Assembly: GCF_016808095.1 (NCBI RefSeq)
Contig: NC_068977.1
Location: 11,778,479-11,842,478, forward strand
Direction of reading: 5' to 3'
From: Vigna angularis
Lineage: Eukaryota > Streptophyta > Magnoliopsida > Fabales > Fabaceae
DNA length: 64,000 nt
This document shows, in pieces, positions 1 to 9,471 of the stretch (position 1 is its first letter; each line of letters begins with the position of its first letter). Position numbers and translations under genes: made by a program. The notes beneath the pieces are model-generated. The model was not told where the DNA came from, searched no databases, and saw nothing but the letters and a program-made list of their open reading frames with translations.

Positions 1-358
1 TAAAAATAAGAAAAATAAAATAAAATATGGTGATGGCTGATTATATGATTAATCTTGTCTTATATTGTTCGTCACCATAACCCAAGACTTCTACTTTGAC
101 TATAATGAAGTCGCTTCCTCATACCATGACTTATACCAAAACCTGTAATAAAATTTTTTTGCCCATTCTGGTATTTTCCAAAAACAGTACACCACATGGG
201 TACATTTACCTGATTTTGCCCCATTTATCTATTACTGTCTTCAGGTATTCTTGTTGAACTAAAAGTCATAATTAGGATAAAGAATATCAACTACTATTTC
301 ATTTTCTCATTTAGTTTTCTTTAGCATCAAACTTTTAACAAACTGCTTTGTATATTAG

Positions 359-1286
359 GCTACACCATTTCTTGCTGGTCTTGCTGTAGCTGCTGCAGCA
401 CTTGCAGGAAGGTATGGCGTCCAAGCATGGCAAGCATTCAAGGCTCGACCCCCAATACCCAGAGTGCGTAGGTTCTACGATGGTGGTTTCCAACCTACAA
501 TGACTAGGAGAGAAGCATCTCTAATATTAGGCATCCGGTAAGCTTGATATTTGATTGCTCATCAGGCATCAAATTACCTTTGTTATTTATGGAGAGTGAC
601 TCTTGAAGTTAAATGATTAAGTATATGTTGTTTATGTTCATGTATTATGATATGTAGTTATGTTACTTGCTTAGTTGTGTCTTTGAACGTAATTACTTCT
701 TTAACGCTTAAGGTTTGCGGATTGACCAAATACTCTTACACCAAGTTAGAGTAACCTTACATGCACATTCGTTGGTTCAGGTAGGTAGGGAGTTGTTTTG
801 GTGATTTTGAGTGTTTCATGTGTGATTCTGGAGACAAGTTTGTCACAAAATAACTGTCATTTAAGAGGTTTAAGCACGTTTCAATTTTTCTGTAACGTGA
901 TAATATCATGGTCGTAGTAATTTGATTTTCCACTTCTATGTGTATATTCATGGCAAGTACTTTATATAGATGATATTAATAATTTTAGCAGAAGATCAAT
1001 TTTGTGAATTATTTTTTCGGTCATCCTTTTTGTCTATAATTTGAAGACAATTTCCACAAACACAAATCCCACCTTTTATAGGCCCAATTTCTCTTCACTA
1101 AATAATCCATTTTTTACTATCATCAATGTTATTCACCAACTTTCTTAACCTCTGTGCTAACCTTAAACTGACCGGAAGGGGTACGTCTGAATGCTTGATT
1201 ATTCTTGATGGTAAAACAATAATGAACTTTCTAGATCTTCATATCTTACAAAATGGGTAGTTTTGATTGTTCTCATCATTATATTG

Positions 1287-1330
<44 letters not shown>

Positions 1331-2172
1331 GTGCAACAAGTTTATTGATTTTAAAATATTGGCGAAGAAAACCAACATTTTACTAGTAACCTAACCATGG
1401 CTGTAAAAAAAGGAAAAACTACTGGTAACCATAGCATGCTGAAAGTCGTTATTTTGAATTCTGGTGATTGAACAATAAACGTTAGCTTTAGTTTTTAATC
1501 AACCATAAGCTGGAGTTTGATGAATTCCTAGGTGATGAATCCCCTATGCATTTAGTGTAAACCAAGGAATTATGGGAATTCCTTTATTAAGCCTATTTAA
1601 GTGTCTCATGAGCAGCAGTCCATATGATTGATATAGGGAAACAAAATTATGTTTGCAGAAACCATAGAACAGTGACCAGAGAGTTCGGATGTAAATCCTG
1701 AAAACATATGCATCTTCTAACTATATAGGATTATCCATCCTTTGACCACTCATAAAAGGTGTTCTATTCTTGGAAGAAAATTCAGCAAGATCATTCAAGT
1801 TATTCTTTCTCTACATGCTAATTTGTGTCATATTCAATTACTCTTGATGTTGAAACCCCTGCTTCTGCTTCGCTTTCGGCAAAAGTAAACCTCCTGCCGC
1901 TCTCATCCTATCAGTTCATTACTAATCCTTATGCTTTTCTTCTCCAAGATCAGAATTTTGATCTTGTGTTTTTCATTATGTTTTTCTAAACTTATACTGT
2001 TCCATGATTCATCAGGGAAAGTGCAACTGCAGATAAGGTGAAAGAAGCACACAGAAGAGTAATGGTTGCAAACCATCCTGATGCGGGTGGAAGTCATTAC
2101 CTTGCTTCCAAAATAAATGAAGCAAAAGATGTTATGCTAGGGAAGGGAAAAGGAAGTGGATCTGCATTTTAA
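359..2172 (+). CDS. TIM14: TIM14/PAM18 J-like protein, exons 2-3 (5' part not found)
   Basis: Subunit of the mitochondrial inner-membrane presequence translocase motor (PAM), where a J-domain protein stimulates mtHsp70 during matrix import. Coding exons are 359-537 and 2016-2172. The intron 538-2015 has donor GTAAGC and acceptor ATCAG, and the split Arg codon (CG|G) restores the frame. The visible protein has 111 residues: an Ala-rich N-terminal membrane segment (ATPFLAGLAVAAAALAG), a Tyr-Gly-x-Gln-Ala-Trp linker, the family signature GGFQPTMTRREA, and a short J domain with HPD in NHPDAGGSHYLASKINEAKD. With the missing start Met this makes 112 aa, the family's usual length. Exon 2 begins directly after an AG acceptor at 357-358 with GCT, so the ATG probably ends an upstream exon, as in other plant TIM14 genes; I could not place that exon. 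Very confident of the family, less of the 5' structure. Confidence 0.93.
1289..1326. repeat. (AT)n microsatellite in the TIM14 intron
   Basis: About 19 uninterrupted AT dinucleotides inside the 1.48-kb intron. No other structure seen. Confidence 0.95.
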
Positions 2173-2211
2173 CACAGTTGCAATGTCTTAATTCTAGACA
2201 TCAACCCAAAG

Positions 2212-2212
<1 letters not shown>

Positions 2213-2278
<66 letters not shown>
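2213..2278. repeat. (TA)33 microsatellite just after the TIM14 stop
   Basis: A pure TA run of about 66 bp starting about 40 bp after the stop codon, so probably in the 3' UTR or at the polyadenylation region. In RNA it could fold on itself. Confidence 0.95.
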
Positions 2279-2279
<1 letters not shown>

Positions 2280-2968
2280 TTATGAAATACATAAATAGGA
2301 ATTCATTTAGTTTATAAACATTGTAGTCTTCCCGTGATTTTGGTTCCTTTTAGATAATGAAAATCCGAAGTTTCCTTTCCTATGTACATAGATGGCGCAG
2401 ACTTCTCAAAGCTCCTGGATATTTAGTTCCTGTCAAATATTGCAATAATAAGTGGTAATGAAACACTCGGTGTGGTTCGTTGGGAGAAGTGTATTGTATA
2501 ACAAGTTATCCAATAACAAGTTTCCTTCCATGTATAAAAAATTATCTAACTTATATCAAACTGTAATAGATATCTTTAATTTTCCTTTCAAGATAAATTC
2601 GATCATTTTACTAAATAAAACAATAATGTATGCCAAGTAATGTGAATGACAGAATAGAGACATCTATAATGGAAATTACAACGATCAGGCAATATAAACA
2701 TTATAACCATAATGTATATTGTTAACAACTTATCATTATACTCTTGGGTGGTAAAGTTTTAGTCAACGGATCCACTGTAATTGTAAAAACACATGCAAAA
2801 CACTATACATTGAGCTTTTGAAGTGTAAAATAGCACGGGATTGAAGTCGTTTTAGCAAAAACATGTGCTTTTTCATGAACCAACAAGTAAAGTTGACATG
2901 TAACATCAGGATGGAACAAAGCCCAGGAAAATAGAGTAAATTAAATTGGCTAGGTTAAACTTGATATT
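2279..2968. other. AT-rich intergenic DNA
   Basis: No gene, structured repeat or recognisable element seen between the TIM14 3' region and the LTR-like unit at 2969. Confidence 0.6.
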
Positions 2969-3180
2969 TGTTGAAATAATTATTGAGTCTATCTAGGTTA
3001 GTGAAGTTGGAAAGACTAAAGTAGAGAGTAATGTGTGGGTTATTTCTATTTATGGTACCTAGGAGTCTAGGACAGTTTCTTGACCTTTCACTATTTACTA
3101 TATAAATAGTAGAACATGAGAAGAGTCCAAGTAGTCCTCTAAAATTATAATTATTTGTTTTTAGTCTAAAGTTGGTATTA
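2969..3180 (+). repeat. LTR-like unit with TATA box and primer-binding-site-like end
   Basis: Starts TGTTGAAA (2969), has a TATA box (TATAAATA, 3101-3108) and ends just before TGGTATTAGAATAGG (3173), which resembles the initiator-tRNA-Met primer-binding site TGGTATCAGAGC. This suits the 5' LTR of the Copia relict that follows. It does not resemble the 3' LTR at 5637, so it may belong to a different element. Confidence 0.4.
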
Positions 3181-3719
3181 GAATAGGTTGATTCTCGTTC
3201 TAATTTCTATTTTGTCATATTCATAGGCACTAGTTACTTTTGTTCATGACTGCTTAGCTCTATTTGTTGTTGTCCACTTTTATATGCAGCTATCAATTGC
3301 CTTTTGAAACTGTCCAATGTTGTCAACCATTGTTATCTGCCGATTTGTCGTCATCTGCCATCGTTTGTCACTAGTCACCGTCGTAATTTCGTCTGGTGTT
3401 TACCGAATCTAGATCGCCACCCAAAGCGATGACCAACCCTGCCAATACCGAGGGTCAGTTTACCCTCGCATGCTGCCACATGTGCCATTTCTGTTCATTG
3501 TAACTAGGCGTGTGCTATCCGTGCATCGTCGTCCTCTGGTTTAAATGTCATCGCACCACCTCCATAGTTGTCGTCAAACTCCCCCTCTATGTTATGATCC
3601 TTGAAAATTCATTATAGTGAAGTTTAGAAGCCACCTTTAAGGAAGTCACCCTAGGGCTTTTGTTTTCCCTTGCTGTTTTAGCATCTCCACACTGTTTTTT
3701 TTTGTTCTCGTGATTAGAA

Positions 3720-4846
3720 ATGGCTACTACAACTGTTATTTCTTTGGAGGTCCCTCCACTACTTCCAAGAAGCTAAATGGAAAAAATTATTTATCATAGT
3801 CTACTAGCATTGAAATGTGGTTTCTTGGCCAAGAACATCATGACCACCACCTTAAGCAAGATGGAAACCATGTGCTTGTTGAAAAAGTTGAACAGTGGAA
3901 ACAAGAAGATTTTCAATTGTGTGCTTTGTTATGGCAATCCATGGAATCAAGACTTCTGATGTCCCTTAGAGCTTTCAAAACATTTCATTTTTTTTGAAAG
4001 AAAGCTCAAAACATCTATGCCAACGATATCCAACATTTATATGATTATGCAAACAAGCTTTCATCTCTCAAAATGAATTTTGTGCTTTACATCTAGACTT
4101 TGATCATATCAGAGATCAACTTCTGATCAGTCATGAGATTTCTTCCAAGGATACCTTGACCACGTGCCTTTTTCATGTTCCGGTGCCTCAAACTCACGAA
4201 GCTTATGAACTAGTAGAACCATCTGTCATGATTATCACAAATGGACGAGGACGACGTGGCACTAGAGGAGGAGGACATGGAGGTCGAGGGCGTTCTTAGT
4301 GCACATATTGTAGAAGGATGGGCACCTAAGAAAATTGTTACACCTTGCATGGTTTTCCTTCAAAAACAACCAATTCTCTAGGCTGAAACTACCAACTCCA
4401 AGTTCTTTAAGGACAAATATCAATAGTATCTATTGCTAAAGTCTAATAGTTTAACACAAACATCTCAAACTCCAAGTTCATCAATAGCTTACATTTCTCA
4501 ATCCATGAAAGGTCAAAATTCATAAGTAATTGACTCGGGTGCTTCTGATCACATCCATGGTAATACCTTTATTCTCAATCATTTCCTATCAAAGAAAAAT
4601 CTAATTTCATTACCCTTCAAAATGGCTTTAAAACTTCCTTAAATGGATTAGGTCAAGTCTCCCCATCTCCTCCCTAAATCTAAAGTCTGTCCTTTTTATT
4701 CCTAATTGTCTTTTCAATTTAACATCCTTAAGCTACTTAACCAAAATGTTAAATTGTTTAATGACCTTCAATAGAAAATCTTTTGTTATAGTGGAGCGTG
4801 GTTTAGGAAGACAAATTGGAGAAGGATATGAAGTTGGAGGATTATC
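3720..4846 (+). pseudogene. Ty1/Copia gag-protease relict
   Basis: Degenerate retrotransposon coding region. It opens with ATG at 3720 and is broken by a stop within 60 bases; gag-like sequence continues in shifted frames (around 3790-4260, including a QLCALLWQS-type segment). A Gly/Arg-rich stretch (GRGRRGTRGGGHGGRG, about 4232-4298) is followed by a decayed CCHC knuckle, with a stop inside it. The protease active-site motif DSGASDHIHG lies at about 4530-4560, and a Gly-Glu-Gly-Tyr-Glu-Val-Gly-Gly segment from the protease-integrase linker ends near 4846. Integrase and reverse transcriptase are missing. It cannot make a functional product. Confidence 0.8.
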
Positions 4847-5218
4847 CCATTTGTTGTTTTCAAACATTGGGCATTTAATGGCATTTAATGCCTGTTCAAA
4901 ACAACAAAGTTCTTTCTGCGTATTCTACCGTTCAGGTAGGATTTGATCATTTAAGCTTTGTACTAAGATACCAAGCAGTTGATGAGAACTTCACTATTGG
5001 ATAAAGTAGATACACATGGTATCATCTAGCATATGTAAACGCTTTAGATTTTTCTTCATTTTATTCAACAAGTGAGTTTAGCATGGTGTCTTCTATCCTA
5101 AGTTTTTGGACTATCAATTAAGACTTTTGAACATGCTTTCCAAAAATATATTTTTACACTTTTATCTACTAAGACATATTGAGAGTTTGTTTGAGTATCG
5201 CTTAGTGATGTACAACGT
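4847..5218 (+). repeat. Dispersed repeat R1, copy 1, inserted in the Copia relict
   Basis: About 370 bp that interrupts Copia coding sequence and is recognisably related, in the same orientation, to 20915-21325. Shared blocks include CATTTAATG-rich starts, CAGGTAGGATTT, ATCATTTAAGCTTT, CTAAGATACCAA and TGTCTTCTATC. Probably a fragment of an LTR; the family is unidentified. Confidence 0.65.
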
Positions 5219-5325
5219 TTGTCATATTTATGTTTGGTTGCTATATATACTTGTATCATTCTTCATTATAAATGTATTACCTTATATTAATCTTATACCT
5301 AGTTTTACTATATTTAACATTGTGA
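5219..5325 (+). repeat. 3' part of a Copia LTR (fragment)
   Basis: Nearly the same as the second half of the LTR at 5637-5861: both contain TTTATGTTTGGTTGCTATAT, a CATTCTTCATTATAAAT block and end in ACTATATTTAACA. Here it is fused directly to RNase H coding sequence instead of to a primer-binding site. Confidence 0.75.
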
Positions 5326-5623
5326 ACTTGTTTGGCCTAAATAGTTGCTTAGAGAGTTACAATTTGGAGATGTCACTCAAAGGACACTTATATGTGACAA
5401 TGAGACGACTCTTCATATCAGTTATAATTTTCTCTTTCATGAAATGACCAACCACATTGAAATTGACTGTCATTTCATTCGAGAAAAGATTGTATCTAGA
5501 AACATAAAAATAGAATTCGATAACTCAAATGATCAGTTAATAGATATTTTCATTGAGTATTTAAGAGGATCAAGAATCGATTATAATTATAACAAGCTTG
5601 GTACATACGATTTATATGCATAA
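5326..5623 (+). pseudogene. Copia RNase H C-terminal relict
   Basis: Reads as the end of a Copia RNase H domain. An in-frame stop falls in the Glu-Leu-Val-Trp-Pro-Lys start (about 5328-5347). An open stretch then contains LRELQFGDVTQRTLICDNE, HIEIDCHFIREKIVSR and the NDQLIDIF motif. The usual NxxQLADxxTK-like end is altered (IDIFIEYLRG). A polypurine-like tract (GCTTGAGGGAGAG) follows. Confidence 0.8.
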
Positions 5624-5636
5624 GCTTGAGGGAGAG

Positions 5637-5861
5637 TGTTAGATATATTGCATTTTATATTAATTAGGGAAACACAAACTTTTGCTATTGTTTAATATTG
5701 GTAGATATTATTGATATTTTTTTAACAATATCTTCTATTTGTTATATTTATGTTTGGTTGCTATATATACTTGTATCATTCTTCATTATAAATATATTAC
5801 CCTATATGTGTTTTATACACATGGGAGATTAATCCTATATCTACTTTTACTATATTTAACA
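5637..5861 (+). repeat. Copia LTR (225 bp) followed by a primer-binding-site-like sequence
   Basis: Begins TGTTAGATAT right after the polypurine tract, as a 3' LTR should, and ends ATTTAACA, so TGTTA/TAACA termini are present. Immediately after it (5862) comes TGGTATGAGAGTC, close to the tRNA-Met primer-binding site that normally follows a 5' LTR. The LTR therefore looks shared between two internal regions. Confidence 0.75.
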
Positions 5862-5982
5862 TGGTATGAGAGTCATGCAATAAAGTTTATTCTAGTTCCA
5901 TCCATTATCGAGTTACTATTGGATCACTCATTAATGTCTAGTCTCAAGCCCGATATCTATATACTTTAACATGAGAGGAGTG

Positions 5983-6101
5983 TGTTGAAAGTTCCACATT
6001 AAATAGAGATAAGACAATTTCATAGTATATAAATATATATAAATCTCAATTTACAAATGGATTGATAGGATTGAGATAGACTTAAAATATGTTTTTTAAC
6101 A
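5983..6101 (+). repeat. Short LTR-like legume repeat (119 bp)
   Basis: Begins TGTTGAAAGTTCCACATT and ends TTTTTTAACA, preceded by a purine-rich ATGAGAGGAGTG. The pattern (AGAGATAAGRC..ATAGTATATAA..GATTGAGATAGRCTTAA) is one I recognise as a common legume LTR. No second LTR or coding region is attached, so probably a solo LTR or fragment. Confidence 0.55.
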
Positions 6102-6395
6102 ATAATAATCTAAGTGTGTTTTATTTTTGAGTTGAACGCTATGAATATATGACTTGTACTTTTGTCTTGAAAAGTGTAAACAAGCATGGTTGAACGATGT
6201 TGAAACTGGGAAAACAAACACACGACTGTTAGTTAAAACGTGGTTTCATTTATTGCAAAGTAAAATAAACGTACTTGGTGCTTTAGAGGCTTCGCAATTG
6301 TATCTCATACAATTGCATAAAATATGAGACAAGCACTGCTCTACTCTATAAGTTAAATCCTAGTCTACTTAAGAAGTTTCACTACAGTCTTCACA

Positions 6396-8625
6396 TCAAC
6401 ATGGGGAAGAAGGTGGCGGAAGCACATTATTATCGTGGCCAAATTCCATTTCAAAATCTATTATGCTAGCTTCAACATCATGTACTCTCTGAAGTTTGCT
6501 GCTACAAAAGGGTCTCTTCTGAGATGCTTTTGTCATCTTCTTCCTTTTCTGAAATATGACATACACAGCAAAATCTGCCACTGCCATCTGCAGGAGAATG
6601 GATGAATTCTTATGGAAAAGTATAGCCAATAATGCATCTTAGGTACATTACCCTCTTGTTCGAATTAAAGCTACTAAATATATTTCATGGTGAGTAGTAG
6701 TTATTTTTTGAGTTAAATATTTTTCTTTCTAAATTATTATAAAAAATTATATTTTTTTTCTCCAAAATAAATTATAAAACATTTAATTTCTGCAATATAA
6801 AATGTTTTGCATTACTTTAAAATATAAAGAGTAAATATTTTATAATTTAATTTAAGAGTGGAACATAATTTTAATTTTATATTATAGTTTAAGAATAAAA
6901 AATATATTTAACTCTTATTCTTTTATTTTATACTTGGACACTGCATATAAATTGTTAGATATAAATAGAATTTGAAATTTTTAGTTGAGTTTTTTATATG
7001 GTTTCTCTCGTGTATCTTTAAAATACATCGACAGACCATGATTTTGATGTCTTAAGATATATTAAAAAGATTTTTAAAATATTAATATCAGTGCTTTAAT
7101 GTTTAGCAGAAGACAGTCAAAAAACTTAATGGAAAATCTTAACTTATATAAATATTAGTAAAAAATTGAAACGAATCTCTCTCAATACATATTTTTAACA
7201 TAAATATCATTAGAGTGAATATATATCATTGTCGATTCTATAAGCATTCCAGTTACGTGGCTTAATAATTTCCTAATAAAATTACTCAAGTGAGTATTAT
7301 TAGAGGAATGAATATTTTACAAGAAGAATAAAATATTATTTTTAACAATAAAATATTATATATTTATGATAACAATAATTTTAAATATATTATATATTTC
7401 CTACATTAAATAGTTCAAGAAGAACAAAATATTATATATTTATGATAACAATAATTTTTAACCAGAAAAGAAAATTTTCAACACCTAATTTTTTTCGAAA
7501 AAAAACATAAAGTAAAATAATAAAATTTCCGGAAAATATTAAAAGTGTCCTTAATTTGTGTTTACCTGATGATATGGGTAGGAAGTTAGAAGACGCAATT
7601 CGTGCATGACCCAGCGAGTTCTTGTTTCATGGGAACCTTTGCAGAACATCATTGTTTTCTTCATCCCAATTACTTCATTGTTTTTACAAACCCTTATTTC
7701 TTTTTCTTTTCCAACACATTTCCAACAACCTGAACCTGCACTTCTCTTGTTCACTTTTCCACAATTGCTAAAAAAGTACCTTTTTTCCCTCAAATCACCT
7801 ACAAGTACGATTCACCAAAAATAGTTCAATATCATGCTTCAACAAAGGGAAACTAAGCATATTTTCCATTTCTAGCACTTCAAGAGAAATACTATTTCAG
7901 ATTGTATTATTTCAATTCTTTCTATTCATCTTGAGATGGAGTGAGTAGAAACAGAAAAAAGATAAAAGATTGGAAGATTACAAAATTCCTTGATCATTTT
8001 TCCAATATGTTAACATTAATCTAACTGAAACAACTACATCAACTCTTTTAAAAAATGAAAAATGAATTAAGAATAAAATAAATTAAAAAAATAATATTAA
8101 ATAAACCCTCCGATATTAAGACAAAAATTCTATTAAAGTATATTTTTTATTCGTCTATGCTAGAAATTGACCGAAACATTTCAATGTTAACTTTCTATTC
8201 AACGTTTTGAATTACTGAATCTCCATCAGATTCCCAAGAAATGGACTGAGAATTCGCTTGATAAGCCAAATTCCCACCAACCATATCATTTATTACTATT
8301 CTGGAAAATAAACTCACATATCCATTTCTATTAAATTAGCAATATTTTCTACAAAAAATTGGCGAAATTGAAACAAAGATAGATCGAAAATTGAAGGGAT
8401 TTTGATGAAAGAAGTAAGAAAGAAAGAATGAAACGAACCTGGAAGCAGCCATGGCTCAGACTGAAAGACATCACAGATTGGAATGACTGAAGCAGGTAAC
8501 TGTTGAGAAAAGGCCTTCTTCTTGAGGTAGTGAAGGAGAAGCTCTTGATCTGTGGGACGAAACCTGAACCCAATCGGCAATTTTATGCCCCCTTTTACAA
8601 CAAAGCCTTCTTGGAGCCCTTCCAT
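6396..8625 (-). CDS. NAC-domain transcription factor, short (203 aa), three exons
   Basis: Plant-specific DNA-binding transcription factor of the NAC family, acting in the nucleus. Exons (minus strand) are 8625-8439, 7798-7566 and 6587-6396; donors CCAG|GT and CATCAG|GTAA and acceptors TTGTAG| and CTGCAG| keep one frame. Exon 1 holds subdomains A-B (LPIGFRFRPTDQELLLHYL, then DVFQSEPWLLPG). Exon 2 holds C-D (REKRYFFSNC, SAGSGCWKCVGKEKEI, GMKKTMMFCKG, TRWVMHELRL). Exon 3 holds subdomain E (FAVYVIFQKRKK) and a tail of about 50 residues ending PPPSSPC. Oddities: WKATGKDK is changed to WKCVGKEK, the DWVLCRIF-type core to DFAVYVIF, and the activation tail is very short. An upstream in-frame ATG at 8673 would add 16 residues; 8625 is preferred because MEGLQ-type starts are usual. 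The substitutions could mean a diverged or decaying NAC gene. Confidence 0.85.
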
Positions 8626-8695
8626 CTTTGGAACGAAAGAGAAAACTGATAAACGAAAGAAGCTCTCTATCAAGTTTGCATCAGAGAACGATACC

Positions 8696-8701
8696 CACGT
8701 G
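8696..8701. promoter_or_regulatory. G-box CACGTG in the NAC 5' leader
   Basis: A palindromic CACGTG within CCCACGTGTG, about 70 bp upstream of the NAC start codon. G-boxes/ABREs bind bZIP and bHLH factors; function here is inferred from position only. Confidence 0.4.
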
Positions 8702-8771
8702 TGTTATTTCACGGGAAGCACACAACAAAGGATAATTGGGTTGTGCAGAAGTCGTGGTTGCAAAGGTTTCC

Positions 8772-8779
8772 AATTTATA
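8772..8779 (-). promoter_or_regulatory. Candidate TATA box of the NAC gene
   Basis: TATAAATT on the minus strand, about 150 bp upstream of the ATG, leaving a plausible 5' UTR of about 115 bases that includes the G-box. Confidence 0.5.
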
Positions 8780-8829
8780 GACGCAACATCCTGGTAAAGG
8801 ACGTGTACGAGAGAGAATGCTTGGTCTCA

Positions 8830-9289
8830 ATAGGCATGTTGACTAGAAATGCTCATTTTTTTAGTAACTAATTTGGGGAGTAAGATTTAGGTTAATTTAG
8901 GGTCAATTTACTTTTCAATTTACGTAAAGAGGTTTGATTTTTTAAATTTTAGGAAATTGGGTTAAGTTGTAAGAGGGATGAAGACTTTAAGATAGTTGAA
9001 GACGAATAACGTGTATCTTTTTTTTAGGGAAGTTTTCACATTAATGACGAGAATTCAGTAATTTTTTTTTTCTGTTTCAACTCGAGCGTTGATTTTAGAT
9101 TTTTATTTTTAAGTGTGAAGTTATGCAGACTTCAGTTTAATGTTTTTTTTATTGTAAACTCTTTCTTAATTTGTTTATTTAAATGTATTTTTAATTTGTT
9201 TAAAGTAAACTCATTTTTAGTTTTTATTCCATTATGTTTAATGATTTTTTTTTCATTTAACTAATTAATTTAATTAATTTAACATGACA
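8830..9289. other. AT-rich intergenic DNA between NAC and a Copia LTR
   Basis: T-rich low-complexity sequence; no gene or element recognised. Confidence 0.6.
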
Positions 9290-9461
9290 TGTTAGCGCAG
9301 CTAGTTTTATGATTATGCAGAGAAGAAAGATGTATTTAGAAGAGAGTGGGAGAGAGGATAAAAGAAGAATACTAGAACTATATTATTGAAAGAATCAAAA
9401 GTGAAGTATATATGGTGTGCATGAGCACACAACAACTGACAGAAACAAGTCAGTTACATCA
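9290..9461 (-). repeat. 3' LTR of Copia element A (172 bp)
   Basis: On the minus strand it runs from TGATGTAACTGACTTG to GCGCTAACA and follows a polypurine tract (GTTTAGGGGGGTATGT, complement of 9462-9477). On the minus strand it starts TG and ends CA. The matching 5' LTR was not found, because the element is cut at 12510. Confidence 0.8.
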
Positions 9462-9471
9462 ACATACCCCC

